In this document: piece by piece, positions 46,712 to 57,135 of the stretch
Layout: the number at the start of each line of letters is the position of its first letter
Position numbering within the stretch: position 1 is the stretch's first letter
Source of the DNA: Hygrocybe punicea
Taxonomy: Eukaryota > Basidiomycota > Agaricomycetes > Agaricales > Hygrophoraceae
Reading direction: 5' to 3'
DNA: 64,000 bases
NCBI GenBank assembly: GCA_963556145.1
Contig: OY744467.1
Span: 1,054,001 to 1,118,000, forward strand
Notes under the pieces: generated by a model
Told to the model about the DNA's origin: nothing
The model's input: the letters and a program-made list of their open reading frames with translations, nothing else
The model's database searches: none
Program-made: the position numbers and the translations under genes

Positions 46712-48379
46712 TGTTACAGATCACTTCTGCAGCGGGCTCTGGCAACAATCAACTTAACAGGGGATCGGCTTCCAGAGGGGAGAACAGCAGCTTTCATTGT
46801 TGCTTACAGCTAAGACAACACTGCTAACAGGGGGGGTCAAGGTCTAGTGTCATTGCGAGCCGTGGGGGTTACCCAAAACAAGATGAGTCTGCCCCAAGAA
46901 CCAGACTAAACGTAAGGAAAGGAAAAGAAGAAAAAGTCCGAACCAACAACAAGAACAGTATATATAGTGACTGGTCTTGAGGGGAGGTAAATAGAAATAC
47001 AACCATGAAGCCATAACATGTCCAACTCTATCATGTGTTCACCATGAGGCGTACATGAGGCGTCCTCATGTCGATGTTCTCGCGATCCAACTGGAGGCCC
47101 GGGTGTCATTGAGGAATAGAGGGGGTCCGGATGACTCGGATGATTTGTCATCGGATCATGTGATGTGCAGAATTGCCTATTCGGGGTCTACACTTGCTGT
47201 AACGGGCAAGTGCGCAGTTTGGCAAGTGCATTGCATGGTCGGGTCGAAGATGGGTATCGTCCAGTGTGGGGTTGGTGATGAGAGTGTCTTGAGGTAGCGT
47301 GGATATAGTGGCAAGGTTGGTATGAAAGAAAAACAAAGGAATGTGCGGAAGGAAAACCAACTAGGACGGTGGGCTAGTCGAGATCAGACATGTGAACAGC
47401 ATAAGCTGTACCGGATGACGATGTCTGTGTTGATGACGTATCGAGGAGCGGTGTCTTGTCCTGTTCGTGGAATAATAAGGTCCATCTGATGTTGGTATCG
47501 TCCAAGAAAGGGTATCGTTGTAAATGAATGTGGGAGGTATCAAGGTTATGGATAAAAATGGATAAAGGAATGTGAGTCCAGATGTCGAGTCATGGCACAG
47601 GTGACAAGCTGTGGGAACAAGTCGTCGGGTACTGCATTGAAGCGGTGTCATGTGAACAATAAATGATAGGGGTTGATTCACTGTATTGGGAAATCATATG
47701 GTCTGTGGTCGAAGTCGGAAAGAATGTGCTTCGGTGATGGTTGGATCAGAGAGGACAGTGAAATGTCCTGTGATCAAGGATTGTTCAGAGGTCGCATGCA
47801 GGTGAGGAATGTCATCAGATCGTCAGGGAGGATAATGGTAGGCATGGAATACAAAAGTGGAAACCAAATATCCAGGAAAGGCAATTGTCAATTACGTGTC
47901 GATATATTGTCGAGGTAGAAGTCGGATGTATCAATGGCGGAAGGGTTTCGGTGCCGATGCCAAAGATAGATCATAACAAGGTAGAAACCGATCAGGAAGG
48001 TGATGGCAATGCTGCCAATAACAATTACGGTAATGAGCTGTGTTGGGAGTACAGCCATTGTGATCGGTTTGTCATGGGATAGCGTAAACAAGATATCGAA
48101 GGGAAAAGACAATGTCGGTGACGTCCATCGGCAAGGAGACTATTCGGGTACAACAAGGTCACGTGGGATATGTCCATGGTCGGTCTGGATTGTTCTAGAA
48201 GAAGGGACAAAAAGAGAACAAGAATAAGAAAATACAAGGATGTCCAAATGAAGAAACAATGACGTTGAAAGGAAGACAAAGGACAAAATGAAATGAAAAA
48301 GGAAGGTGTGCAGTGCAGAATCGTCATGGTGGGTATCGGAATGGGCATCGGGGTTGGAAGCGGAGTTGGAAACGTAGCA
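46712..48379. mobile_element. LTR-like insertion in the DIRS-like element (solo LTR?)
   Basis: 1668 bp beginning TGTTACAG and ending GTAGCA, flanked by a perfect 5-bp repeat GGGAG (46707-46711 and 48380-48384). Removing it restores the DIRS reading frame (EWGE/LLMIIGF). TG..CA ends with a 5-bp duplication are LTR-like. No direct terminal repeats and no coding domain were seen, so a large solo LTR or an internally deleted element is most likely. Confidence 0.6.
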
Positions 48380-49187
48380 GGGAGTTGCTCATGATTATTG
48401 GCTTCCAGGTGGATCCCAATGGCCTCACCATTACTATGCCACCTGACCGCCAGGTGGAGCTCCTGGCGGCGCTGCGTACCTTTGCAACTCCTGGCCACCG
48501 GTACCCCTTACGCGATTTTCAATGTATGGCGGGCTGGGTCAACTGGGCCCTCAACATTTACCCCCTCCTACGGCCCGGCCTGTTCTCCCTCTACCACAAA
48601 ATGGCTGGGAAGTCCATTCCCCACAAGCGCCTCTGGGTGAACTCTGCCATCGTCCACGAACTCTCCTGGATCGCGGCACACATCGAGGCCTCCACTGGTG
48701 TCCACCTCCTTTCCTCTGTTGCATGGTCATCGTCCGATGCCGACTTTACCTTGTTTTCGGATGCATGCCTAACGTGGATGGGTTTCTGGTCCCCACGACT
48801 CATTAACAGTCACCAGTGTCTTTTCAACATGCCGGATAACCGGATTTTTTATCTCAAGGCCCTCACCGTTCTCTCCGCGCTTCACTACACCCTTGTCAAC
48901 ATCCATCCCCTCCCTTCCTGCATTGCCCTCTTTACCGACAACTCCAACACAGTCAACATCTTCAACACTCTGTGTGCCCAACCCTCCCACAACCCCATCC
49001 TAATGGCTGCCGTCGACCTCTCCATCCGCTTCAATGTTCAGTTCCGCATCTTCCACATACCTGGTACCGACAATGTCATCGCGGACGCACTCTCACGTGG
49101 CCGCAACAACATCATCCACTATGTTGCGCCTATGATGCGCATTGTCTCTTTTGAACCCCCTCATCTTCCACTGGGGGCAGTACCATT

Positions 49188-50170
49188 ATGAACACGACGA
49201 CCCGTTCAGCCAGGCAACCCCGTCGGGAACCTTGGCCGATCTCACGGTTGCAACACGAATGGGCAATCGCGATGGGTTGTGCTATCGAACCCAGTATGGC
49301 TGCTGCATATTCTTCCGCTCTTGAATCTTATCTTTGTTTCTGCTCCGACCACCACTTCTCCCCGGTGCCGACGGTGGACACATTCAGTTTCTACATAGTG
49401 TACATGTGTTTTTATATCAAACCCCAATCTGTCAACAACTACCTCTCTGGTATCTGCAACCAACTAGAACCATTCTACCCAGATGTCTGCGCTCTCCGTC
49501 GCCACCACCTCATTTCAAAAACGCTTGCGGGTTGCAAGAAGCTCCGCTCAATGGCCGTCACCCGCAAATGTGCCCTCTCCTGGACTGAGCTCTCCTCCCT
49601 CTGCACCTCTTACCTTGCCCACCCCTCTTATGACGATGCGCTCTTCATTGCTCTGACCTCAATGGCTTTCCATGGGCTTCTCCGCCTCGGTGAACTTGTT
49701 TGGCCGGATGCACTTCATCTCCAAGACTACCGCAAGGTCATTATGCGCGGGTCGGTAACCCTCCATGATCAGTCCTTCGACTTCTTCCTTCCGGGCCACA
49801 AGGCGGACTGTTTCTTCAAAGGTTCCCATGTTCTACTCCACCATACTACGACTCTGGAAAACCCCCTGCTCCTCTTCACCCATTACCTCGAGTTGCGCGA
49901 CCGACTTTTCCCCTTCCATGCCGAACTTTTCTCCGCTCAGACGGCTCTCTCCCAACCTGTTCTTGGTTCCTCCACCACTTGCGCTCCCATTTTCCGGACC
50001 CATCCATCGGTGGCCACTCTCTCCACTCTGGCGGGGTGACTGACCTTGCCTCTGCTGGTGTTCCACCTTACCTGATCCAATGCATCGGCCGTTGGGCTTC
50101 CGACACTTGGCAGATCTACGTCCGCAAACACCCGACTCTGCAAGCCACCTTCTTGTTTATGCGTCGCTGA
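49188..50170 (+). pseudogene. DIRS-like tyrosine recombinase (YR)
   Basis: The YR integrates the circular cDNA. The N-terminal half (to about 49600) has the core-binding region (YLCFCSDHHFSPVPTVDTFS, SVNNYLSGICNQLEPFYPD). The catalytic Arg lies in AFHGLLRLGELVW. A frameshift near 49990 moves the C-terminal part to another frame, which reads IGGHSLHSGGVTDLASAGVP and IQCIGRWASDTWQIYVRKHP, ending at 50170. The second catalytic Arg of the HxxR box is His here (HSLHSGG). The frameshift plus this change make it inactive. It overlaps the upstream ORF by ATGA. Confidence 0.85.
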
Positions 50171-50698
50171 GGCAACCAGTGCTCACCATCGCCCATCCGG
50201 GCTCACAATTTCATCTCCATACTTTTCCCAGACACTTTTCGCTGCCTTTTAGTTCATATCCCATGGACACATTTCTCTCACCCTTTTATTGGACCTTTTC
50301 GCGTCGTTGTGTTGTACCTCGGACCATCCCTTTGCTCCACACTTTTACTCCACCCCATTCTCTACTCTCTCCTACCAATTTCCTTAGCTTTTAGCACTGC
50401 ACCGTTTCTTCTCGTGTATTACATACTTTCAAATTCCGGGCCTTGCCGCTGTTTCAGGACAAGGCCGCATTCGGTTATCTCTTTCACCAAAAAACTGAAA
50501 GGTGCTTGATTAGATAAAACATATTTTGAAATTGTAAATAGAGGGAAAGATGGCCCTTAGAACATAGACAAACTATCCCTCTCAGACTATGTAATTTGGT
50601 GCAGTATTTCACAAGTTATCATTTTACTAGGACCTTCTTTAAAAGATTTGTTTTTCACAATGTCATTATATATGAAAATAGCAATAAATGAACATGAC

Positions 50699-51738
50699 AC
50701 ATATTACAGCCGTTTTAGTAATTCATGGCAGTAACTGGATTTTTTGTGCCCATCCCCGTGCTTCTGAGTACCAGAACCCGTTCTTCACATCAGTTTGAAC
50801 ACTTTTTTGGATAAGTGTCGTCTCCACTCGCATCTCTAGAAGTTCAATCTACTCAGCATGAAATCCCCCCCCTCGTTCAGCCGTGACAATTACAGAGTAG
50901 AAGGAGAAGGAGCACACACCTGAATTAGGGGATCCCTCTTGGCATCCTTGGGCGTTCTCAGGCGCAATCGTGCGAGAGATCTCAGAGCGTCATCATACAT
51001 ACCGCATCAATTGAGAAATTTGGACTTAGTGGAATTTCCAGTGCTGAATCTTGTATCTCATGAAATACTGTATGGATTGAGATGGTTATAGAGGGAAAGT
51101 TGTACTATTTCTTAAGGGCTATCTACTCCTATCATTACATTTGGACAATATTTGGTGTTTGGTGACTTGTAGATGAAACAAAAGGTAAACCAGTACTTTT
51201 TGACACCCAAAATGATATTGTCAAATTATGCCATCAAATGAGCTCATATGAAAAAGTTTTTCAAGGGCTAGAAGTATAAATACCATGTTTTCCTTCATTT
51301 TTGTCCTTGGAGCCAACATTTAAAATTCATGCAATATTTCAAGCCTAATGCAGACAAACATAGTACAGATGCAATGTTAGCTCCAAGGACAAAAATGAAG
51401 GAAAACACGGTATTTGTACTTCTAGCCCTTGAAAAACTTTTTCATATGAGCTCATTTGATGGCATAATTTGACAATATCATTTTGGGTGTCAAAAAGTAC
51501 TGGTTTACCTTTTGTTTCATCTACAAGTCACCAAACACCAAATATTGTCCAAATGTAATGATAGGAGTAGATAGCCCTTAAGAAATAGTACAACTTTCCC
51601 TCTATAACCATCTCAATCCATACAGTATTTCATGAGATACAAGATTCAGCACTGGAAATTCCACTAAGTCCAAATTTCTCAATTGATGAAAAAAAATCCA
51701 GTTACTGCCATGAATTACTAAAACAGCTGTAAAGTAAA
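50699..51738. mobile_element. Fold-back element, copy 3, with a 258-bp insertion in its left arm
   Basis: The core 51003-51690 is a palindrome around 51350 with arms of about 340 bp. The arm ends ACAGCYGTTTTAGTAATTC occur at 50702-50720 and, inverted, at 51712-51733. The left arm is interrupted from about 50746 to 51003 by unrelated sequence. The inner modules (GAGGGAAAGTTGTACTATTT, CAAAAGGTAAACCAGTACTT, TTCAAGGGCTAGAAGT) are the same as at 6150. Confidence 0.85.
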
Positions 51739-51838
51739 AAATATCAATAATAAAATATGAAAACTTGCCTAGTATGAACCCATGTGGTACATACCAGCTT
51801 TGGTTTTGTGGTTTGAGACCCCTAGGACAGTTTCAGTC

Positions 51839-52025
51839 TAGTGTTGCTTCAACTTGGCTGGTCAGGAAAAGCTGCACCCAGTTCTGACTTTTTGGTACTA
51901 TTTCAATCCCAGGGAATGGCCAAACCATGAACAGGACCAGTTCAGCCAAAGTTCTGAGACTAAACCAGACTTCTGGTTTGGTCCAGGGTTTGAACCAAGT
52001 TCCGATCAGTTCTGAACTGACACTA
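51839..52025. mobile_element. Small hAT-like MITE candidate
   Basis: 187 bp starting TAGTGTTGCTTCAAC and ending GTTCTGAACTGACACTA, with GGTTTGG/TTGAACC-like subterminal repeats as in elements A-C. No 8-bp duplication is visible at the borders. Confidence 0.5.
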
Positions 52026-52909
52026 GGCTAATAATGATCAGATCATGCAATCAAATCTCTACATCAAGAAGCTTGCCTGACATGAGAAATCCCAAAATAG
52101 CAGTCATACAGTTCTCCTTCTCACTGAGGCTGCTTTGTGTCCACAAAGCTTGCTGAAATGTAGTCAATAGTTAACTAAGTATACAGGTAGAAGATAAATC
52201 AAATGTAGTAGTCTCTCCGAATGGCCTCATGGCTGCCAGTAAATATAATGGCAATGCCAAAAAAAGGAAGTCCATGTACCTTGTGAAACCATGCAGTTCC
52301 AATTTGCATCATCACACAGCTTCTACCATGAGAGTAATAAAAGTGCACCTGTCACATCATAATGCTTAGCATGTAGTTGGTTCAGACTTTTCCTTTCTTG
52401 ACATTTTGTCTGGTTTTTGGGTAACCCCCATGGTTTTCAGTATGCTAAAACTCAAAACCCCTTGTAGCAGTGTTTTCTTAGGTGTCAGTCCTATTGAAAT
52501 CAACAGGAAAGTTGCTACTCCTCCTCTGAAACCAACCCCAAGTTGAGTTGATTGTTGCCAGAGCCCACTATGAAGTGATCCAACTGCAAGAATACCCTGT
52601 CCCATATTGGGGTACAGATTTCCATGGGTGTAGGTATTGGTAGCCAAAAGTTATGGACAGGTTACCACATAGATGTTATGTGATATTACATGTTCTGGTG
52701 GGTCCTGAGGTGGCCATATTGTTGATTATATACAAATAGGATTTTTCTAACTGGACAAAACTTCATATAAAGATGATTCATAGGAAATCAGCTTATATCA
52801 TGATATATGCTTCCCATTGTTCATATGAGTGACCTGAATAGCCAGCCACATAGCCAATTGTTCCCAAAATTAGCCATGAACAAGAAGAGAATCACAAGTA
52901 TCACTCACC
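52026..52909. other. Intergenic without a gene
   Basis: No gene seen. Around 52600-52650 there are a few GGGTACAG/GGTATTGG repeats like those at 2620. Confidence 0.45.
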
Positions 52910-52924
52910 GCATCAGGAAAATTA

Positions 52925-53275
52925 CATGCCCTTTTTTTGCACCTTTTGCACCTTGTAAAAGGTGCAAAAGGTGCAAAAGGTCCCAAGAGGTCCACCTTTT
53001 CCAAGAGGTAGCACCTTTTCCAAGAAAGTGACCCAGCTTAGAAAAGGTCAAACTCTTGGAAAAAGAGGTCAAAAGGAGGAAAAAAAGGAAAGAAAAAAGA
53101 AGGGAAAAGAAGAGCTTTTGATTCTTTTCCCTTCTTTTTTCCTTCCTTTTTTCCCTCTTTTTAACCTCTTTTTCCAAGAGTTTGACCTTTTCTAAGCTGG
53201 GTCACTTTCTTGGAAAAGGTGCTACCTCTTGGGACCTTTGGCCCCTTTTGCTCCTTGTAAAAGTTGGCCCTTTTC
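52925..53275. repeat. Palindrome of CCTTTTGCACC/AAAAGGT units
   Basis: The segment is an inverted repeat around about 53110 (TCCAAGAAAGTGACCCAGCT and its complement). The arms consist of AAAAGGTGC-like subrepeats. Confidence 0.75.
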
Positions 53276-53310
53276 GGACCAGATAACACATCCACAATAA
53301 ATTCAAAGAC

Positions 53311-53742
53311 AATTATTATTATTATTATTATTATTATAATAGATTACAAATATAATTAATTGATTGTATACTAACTTTACTACAATTATACTTACTAACA
53401 ACTTACAAAGTATACGAGATTGTCTGTAGTAAATCAGTATTACGCACGTAAGAAGTAAATGCTTGTGCATGACTTTTATATGTTTTGAGGTTGCGCACGG
53501 ACCATTTGGCAAAGTTTGGCAAAATGGAGCACCAAACATCGCCACTTTTTGCCATTTCCGGTAAGTTTGGACTTAGGCAATTTCGTCTGTACTGACCCCA
53601 AAGTTGACTATAGGACAACGCCAACGCACCAATGATGGCAGCGAGCAAGGCCAGGAGTGATGCGGCCCCAGTACATGCGCGCCCGTGTACTTTTTTATTT
53701 CCTTTCATTTTATTTATTTTATTTTATTTTATTTTATTTTAT
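53311..53742. repeat. Microsatellites flanking a non-coding stretch
   Basis: (ATT)n at 53311-53338 and (TTTTA)n at 53705-53742. No gene was recognised between them. Confidence 0.75.
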
Positions 53743-54180
53743 TCGACACTAACAATTAAATTATAGATCTATGGCCACCACCACCACGACAATGACAACG
53801 ACAATGACGATTGCCACCACGATGCCCACAACCACGATGTTGACAATCAACGCCACATCGGACGCACCAGCAACACGTTGAAGACATGCGCACACGCAAA
53901 TGAACGGAGTGGGCGAGTCAACGAGACGGAACGAGCGGCAGGGGGTGGTGCATCCACCCCTGCTGCTTCATGGTATGTTTTAATACATCAATTTTATTTC
54001 TTCTAACTGAAGAACGTGCCACCGCGCCGCCACCACCATTACCACCACCGAAACACACGCGTCGAACACATGTGTTTCGCCAGGACAGGCCATGGCACCA
54101 CGGCACCCACCTCACGATGAAGTGTGCTGGCACCGCGAACGCAACCGAGGCAGAACGCACGCGTTGTACGCATGCGTTTC
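53743..54180 (+). other. Spliced-looking CAC-repeat cassette, relative of element A
   Basis: After an acceptor-like TTATAG at 53766 comes a CACCAC-rich stretch. Then GGTGGTGCATCCACCCC lies just before a GTATGT donor, and a 40-nt intron-like unit 53973-54012 (GTATGT..CTAACTGAAG) leads into more CACCAC sequence. Order and several blocks match the minus-strand cassette in element A (5657-5174). The hAT ends were not found here, so it is a fragment. No protein family is recognised. Confidence 0.45.
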
Positions 54181-54184
54181 ACCA

Positions 54185-54236
54185 CCTCGCGAAGACGCTG
54201 GCCATGTCAACTGACGTGCACTGAGATCTCGCGAGG
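54185..54236. repeat. Tripartite palindrome, copy 9
   Basis: CCTCGCGA, 15 bp, CAACTG, 15 bp, TCGCGAGG: 52 bp. Confidence 0.88.
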
Positions 54237-54272
54237 TCAGATGGAATATCCGCAGGGCGCCCCCCAATCCCA

Positions 54273-54324
54273 CCTCACGAAGACGCCGGCCACGTCAACT
54301 GACGTGCGCGGCTCTCTCACGAGG
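54273..54324. repeat. Tripartite palindrome, copy 10
   Basis: CCTCACGA, 15 bp, CAACTG, 15 bp, TCACGAGG: 52 bp. It starts 88 bp after copy 9. Confidence 0.88.
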
Positions 54325-54363
54325 TGAGATGGAGTATCCGTGGGACAGGGCACCCCAATCCCA

Positions 54364-54415
54364 CCTCGCGAAAATGCTGGCCACATCAATTGACGTGTGC
54401 GGCTCTCTCGCGAGG
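54364..54415. repeat. Tripartite palindrome, copy 11
   Basis: CCTCGCGA, 15 bp, CAATTG, 15 bp, TCGCGAGG: 52 bp, starting 91 bp after copy 10. The three form a tandem array; a left half (CCTCGCAG at 54515) is cut by the element starting at 54535. Confidence 0.9.
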
Positions 54416-54534
54416 TGGAAGTTGTCCAGTTCAATGCGGACATATCGGGACACCCAGACGAAGAGGCCCACGTATGGCTGAAGGCCGGTGCAAGGCCCCA
54501 GCACCCAAATTCCACCTCGCAGACAGGCTAGCCA

Positions 54535-54790
54535 CACAGGGTGCACAGTACTATACTATATACTGAAGTATGTAGAATTTATTGGGAGGGTATACTAATT
54601 GTTATCATATTGTTGCACCAGTATTCAAAAAGCATTCCAAATCATGATGATCCAATATTTTGAGACAAAGTACATTACCAGTGTTGATTGACAATTTTAC
54701 AGTACTTCTTCAATAACAAGACATTTACTGAAATTATTGAAGCTTCAAATTTATACTGTACACAATTTATTTTGAAACTGAAAGTATTCA
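54535..54790. mobile_element. Truncated member of the CACAGGGTGC palindromic family
   Basis: It begins CACAGGGTGCACAGTACTA, like the left end of the 851-bp palindrome at 27620, and continues with related AT-rich sequence. The other arm is not found, so it is partial. The right limit is approximate. Confidence 0.55.
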
Positions 54791-56732
54791 TTCAGAAGTA
54801 ACCTGTAAAAAAAGGCTAACAAACCACAAAAGGTATGGAAAAGCTTTCCAAGAGATTCTTCTTTTCCAAAGACAAAACAACTTTTTCAAGAAATGGACCC
54901 GGCTTAAAAAAGCTCTTTGTCTTGGGACAAGAGGTATCCTTTTTTCAAAGTAATTCACTTTTGAAAAAGAGGGGAAAAGTAAGAAAAAGCACAAAAGGTG
55001 AAAAGTGATCCAAGGTCATAAGGTCAAAAGTGGTAAGACAAGTAAAATGATTAACTGTAAAGGGTCAACAAGTAAGCAAAGTGCTAAAGGAGTCAAAGTC
55101 ATCCAAGTTTGAAAAGGTGGGAAAAAGTCAAAAGGGTGAAAAGGTGTGCAAGGGATATTATGTAGTAAATATTTCCAAGTGACTCAAAGTGCCATAAGGT
55201 AGCAGAAGTTGTTAAAAAAGATGAAAAAAACCTCAGAAAAAAGTTCAAGAGGTTTCAAAAAAGGTCAAGAGCCTCCAAGGTGCAAAAAAAGGGCTTGTAA
55301 TTTTCCTGATGCGTGCGAGATAAAATTCATTTACAACACAACATCTTCTCCCAAAGAAACACAGGCCAATGTCCTCAACATCTCCAATATCCACATCATC
55401 AGCAATGATCACCTGTTTAGGAATTACTTCACCACCTGAGATCACCCATGTCGTTTTCCTCTTCCTGCGTATCACCTCTAGCTTGCAACCAACTTTAGGT
55501 CCATCACGTTCTATCTCCCATCGCGGTGGCTCCTTTGTGGAAGGAACACCCTCCTTTAGTTGCAAGACATCGTCAGTTTGTGGCAAGCCACTGGGTGGAA
55601 TTCGCAGCACAAGTGCACGAGGCCCAATGGAGGTAAAGACAAATGCCACACATTTGTGGTCAACTGCTAACTTGAGGACCACACCTGCAGCAGTGAAGAA
55701 TGTGCGGCTGAAAACATGGCCGAAGTCTGCAGTCAACTGAAAATCACTGAGGATAGCATCCCCGAGTCCCCAGAAGGATAACCAAGCAGCATCCCTGATC
55801 TCCAAAAGTTCATCGCGCTCCCATATAACTAAACCTCAGTCAAAAGCATGGACAACATCTTGTTCCTTTTCAAATGGTAGACGAGGAATAATATTGATCA
55901 AGATGTTGCCAAAGCTCTGCTGCATGGTGGGTGGCTTAAATTGGGCCTGTACTTGTCACGTCTGAGACCCTCCGGGACTACAACATTTGCAAAGTTACTG
56001 CCAACAGCAAAAGGCATATGGCTGGGCACCAAGGGATCAAGAGTGAGCAACACCGCAGACCGTTTGAGATTTGGAGTGTTTTCGGGATTGTTCAAGAAGT
56101 TGTACACCAAAGCCTCCATTTCGGCACCTCGAAACCATGCGGCAAGATCCATGTCACCGAGGCCACCTGTGGGGTTCATGCAGAAGTAAATTCCTGATCT
56201 AGAGTAGTACCTAGAGTGTGAGATGGTACATCAAAGGTATATCAACCCAACGCACAATCCAGCATCCTTAACAGTCCGCAGCATGTTCCGGTGTACAACT
56301 TCGGTGGAAGAGGCTTGGTTGACCAGGTCACCAATAAGTTTCTGAATACGTTTCTTGACACGGTTTGGTTTATTGAAGAATCGCCTGAGCCTGGCCAGCT
56401 TGCCATGCTTCGGTGGTTTGGATGACATGGATGTGAGAGCAGTAGGAACACCGGTGCCCAAGCTGAGGAAGCAGCCTACTTGGCGATCGTCAAATTCACG
56501 GATGTTCTCTATCTCTTGCCAAGCCATGGATGACGGGTTGTTGACGCCAAATATGCCAGCATCCTCAAAAGTAAATGTCTCCTCGCCTCAAGTGATTTTT
56601 AATGGCAAGAAGTAAGTAGCTGCAGCAGATGTGGCCCTAGCTGCTTCAGCAACGGACCAAATATGTCCGTTAGGTGGTACAAAGTTGCCCCTGGCACGGT
56701 AGGAACGAATGGGATACACGCCATCAGCAGAC

Positions 56733-57005
56733 TGTCAAGAGAGAAGAACAAAGATAGCGAGCTAAGGCTCCACCCATATGGGAAACGCCGGCCGAATGCG
56801 GCAAACCCCGAATGCCCAAATAATGTTTGGGGTTCAGCACTGTGAATACCTCAGTCGTTTACTCTACAACGACTGAGGTATGTCCGCGTCACCACACAAT
56901 TACATTCACATGTACTAATCCCTGTACTAGTTTTACATCACAGGTACATAATAATATACAGTCGTTTACTCTACAACGACTGAGTTTTACATCACAGTCG
57001 TGAAA
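56733..57005 (+). repeat. 5' LTR of the Copia element
   Basis: Begins TGTCAAGAGAG and ends GTGAAA (not the common CA). It contains a hairpin at 56847-56880 with arms TACCTCAGTCGTT and AACGACTGAGGTA around an 8-base loop. Part of it (CAGTCGTT..AACGACTGAG) is repeated at 56959-56984 within an extra stretch of about 54 bp absent from the 3' LTR. Confidence 0.92.
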
Positions 57006-57019
57006 GGTTATGAGCCCTG
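57006..57019 (+). other. Primer-binding site of the Copia element (half tRNA-iMet)
   Basis: GGTTATGAGCCCTG directly follows the LTR. It is complementary to the anticodon arm of eukaryotic initiator tRNA-Met (CAGGGCTCATAACC), the half-tRNA priming known for copia and Ty5. Confidence 0.85.
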
Positions 57020-57135
57020 GTCGTTTCTAACGGTCAGGAGCCCTCAAATGCAAATGACGGCATCGCGCTGCAAACGCGACCTGCACCCACTCTCGCACGG
57101 CAGTTAAACACCAAAGACCAACCACATCGCACGAG

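Larger units (their letters stand above)
45196..49191 (+). pseudogene. DIRS-like reverse transcriptase-RNase H, interrupted twice
   Basis: The first part (to 46023) carries FLLEQRDAEVALGQLS, LHMVVDQSAEPYSQNSLIP and YKSDMSRAYHLMLM, then a TGA where the family has Trp. It continues QVMMFESERFMNCCNHFG and LFTYVDNNFSWEFADELAWYG to the MITE at 46232, resumes at 46606 (YMPTKQVRLLGLWDDLGI) to 46711, is cut by the LTR-like insert, and resumes at 48385 (MIIGFQVDPNGLTITMPPD, FQCMAGWVNWALNIYPLLRP). The RNase H ends VIADALSRGRNNI. The catalytic YVDD reads YVDN. The stop at 49189-49191 overlaps the ATG of the recombinase (ATGA). Confidence 0.85.
43787..50514 (+). mobile_element. DIRS-like tyrosine-recombinase retrotransposon, decayed
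   Basis: Gag-like, reverse transcriptase-RNase H and tyrosine recombinase modules lie in the order and spelling of Agaricomycete DIRS elements. Borders were inferred from where the surrounding palindrome is interrupted and are good to about 15 bp. Two later insertions sit inside it (46232-46602 and 46712-48379). Several inactivating changes are listed for the ORFs. The split or inverted terminal repeats typical of DIRS were not worked out. Confidence 0.85.
43235..50697. mobile_element. Fold-back element, copy 2, split by a DIRS-like element
   Basis: The left side, 43235-43425, reappears inverted at 50515-50697 (shared blocks include TTTCATATATAATGACATT and CCAAATTACATAGTCTGAGA). Inside, 43425-43785 is itself a palindrome around 43600 (GGATTGACATGGTTGTAGAG and its complement). 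Read together these are one long palindrome whose right arm was cut by the DIRS-like insertion near 43787. It shares modules with the fold-back elements at 6150 and 50699. Confidence 0.78.
52910..55312. mobile_element. Candidate large terminal-inverted-repeat element, unclassified
   Basis: The ends are inverted copies of each other: CGCATCAGGAAAATTACATG followed by CCCTTTTTTTGCACC on the left, and the complement on the right ending CCTGATGCG. AAAAGGTGCAAAAGG-type subterminal repeats follow at both ends (52930-53280 and 54790-55290). No target duplication and no transposase were found. Inside it lies a fragment related to element A, an array of tripartite palindromes and a truncated palindromic element. 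Part of the right end abuts the 3' end of patatin-like copy 2. Confidence 0.5.

Noticed and set aside
46712..48379. A complete LTR retrotransposon
   Set aside because: No direct terminal repeats and no polymerase motifs were found.
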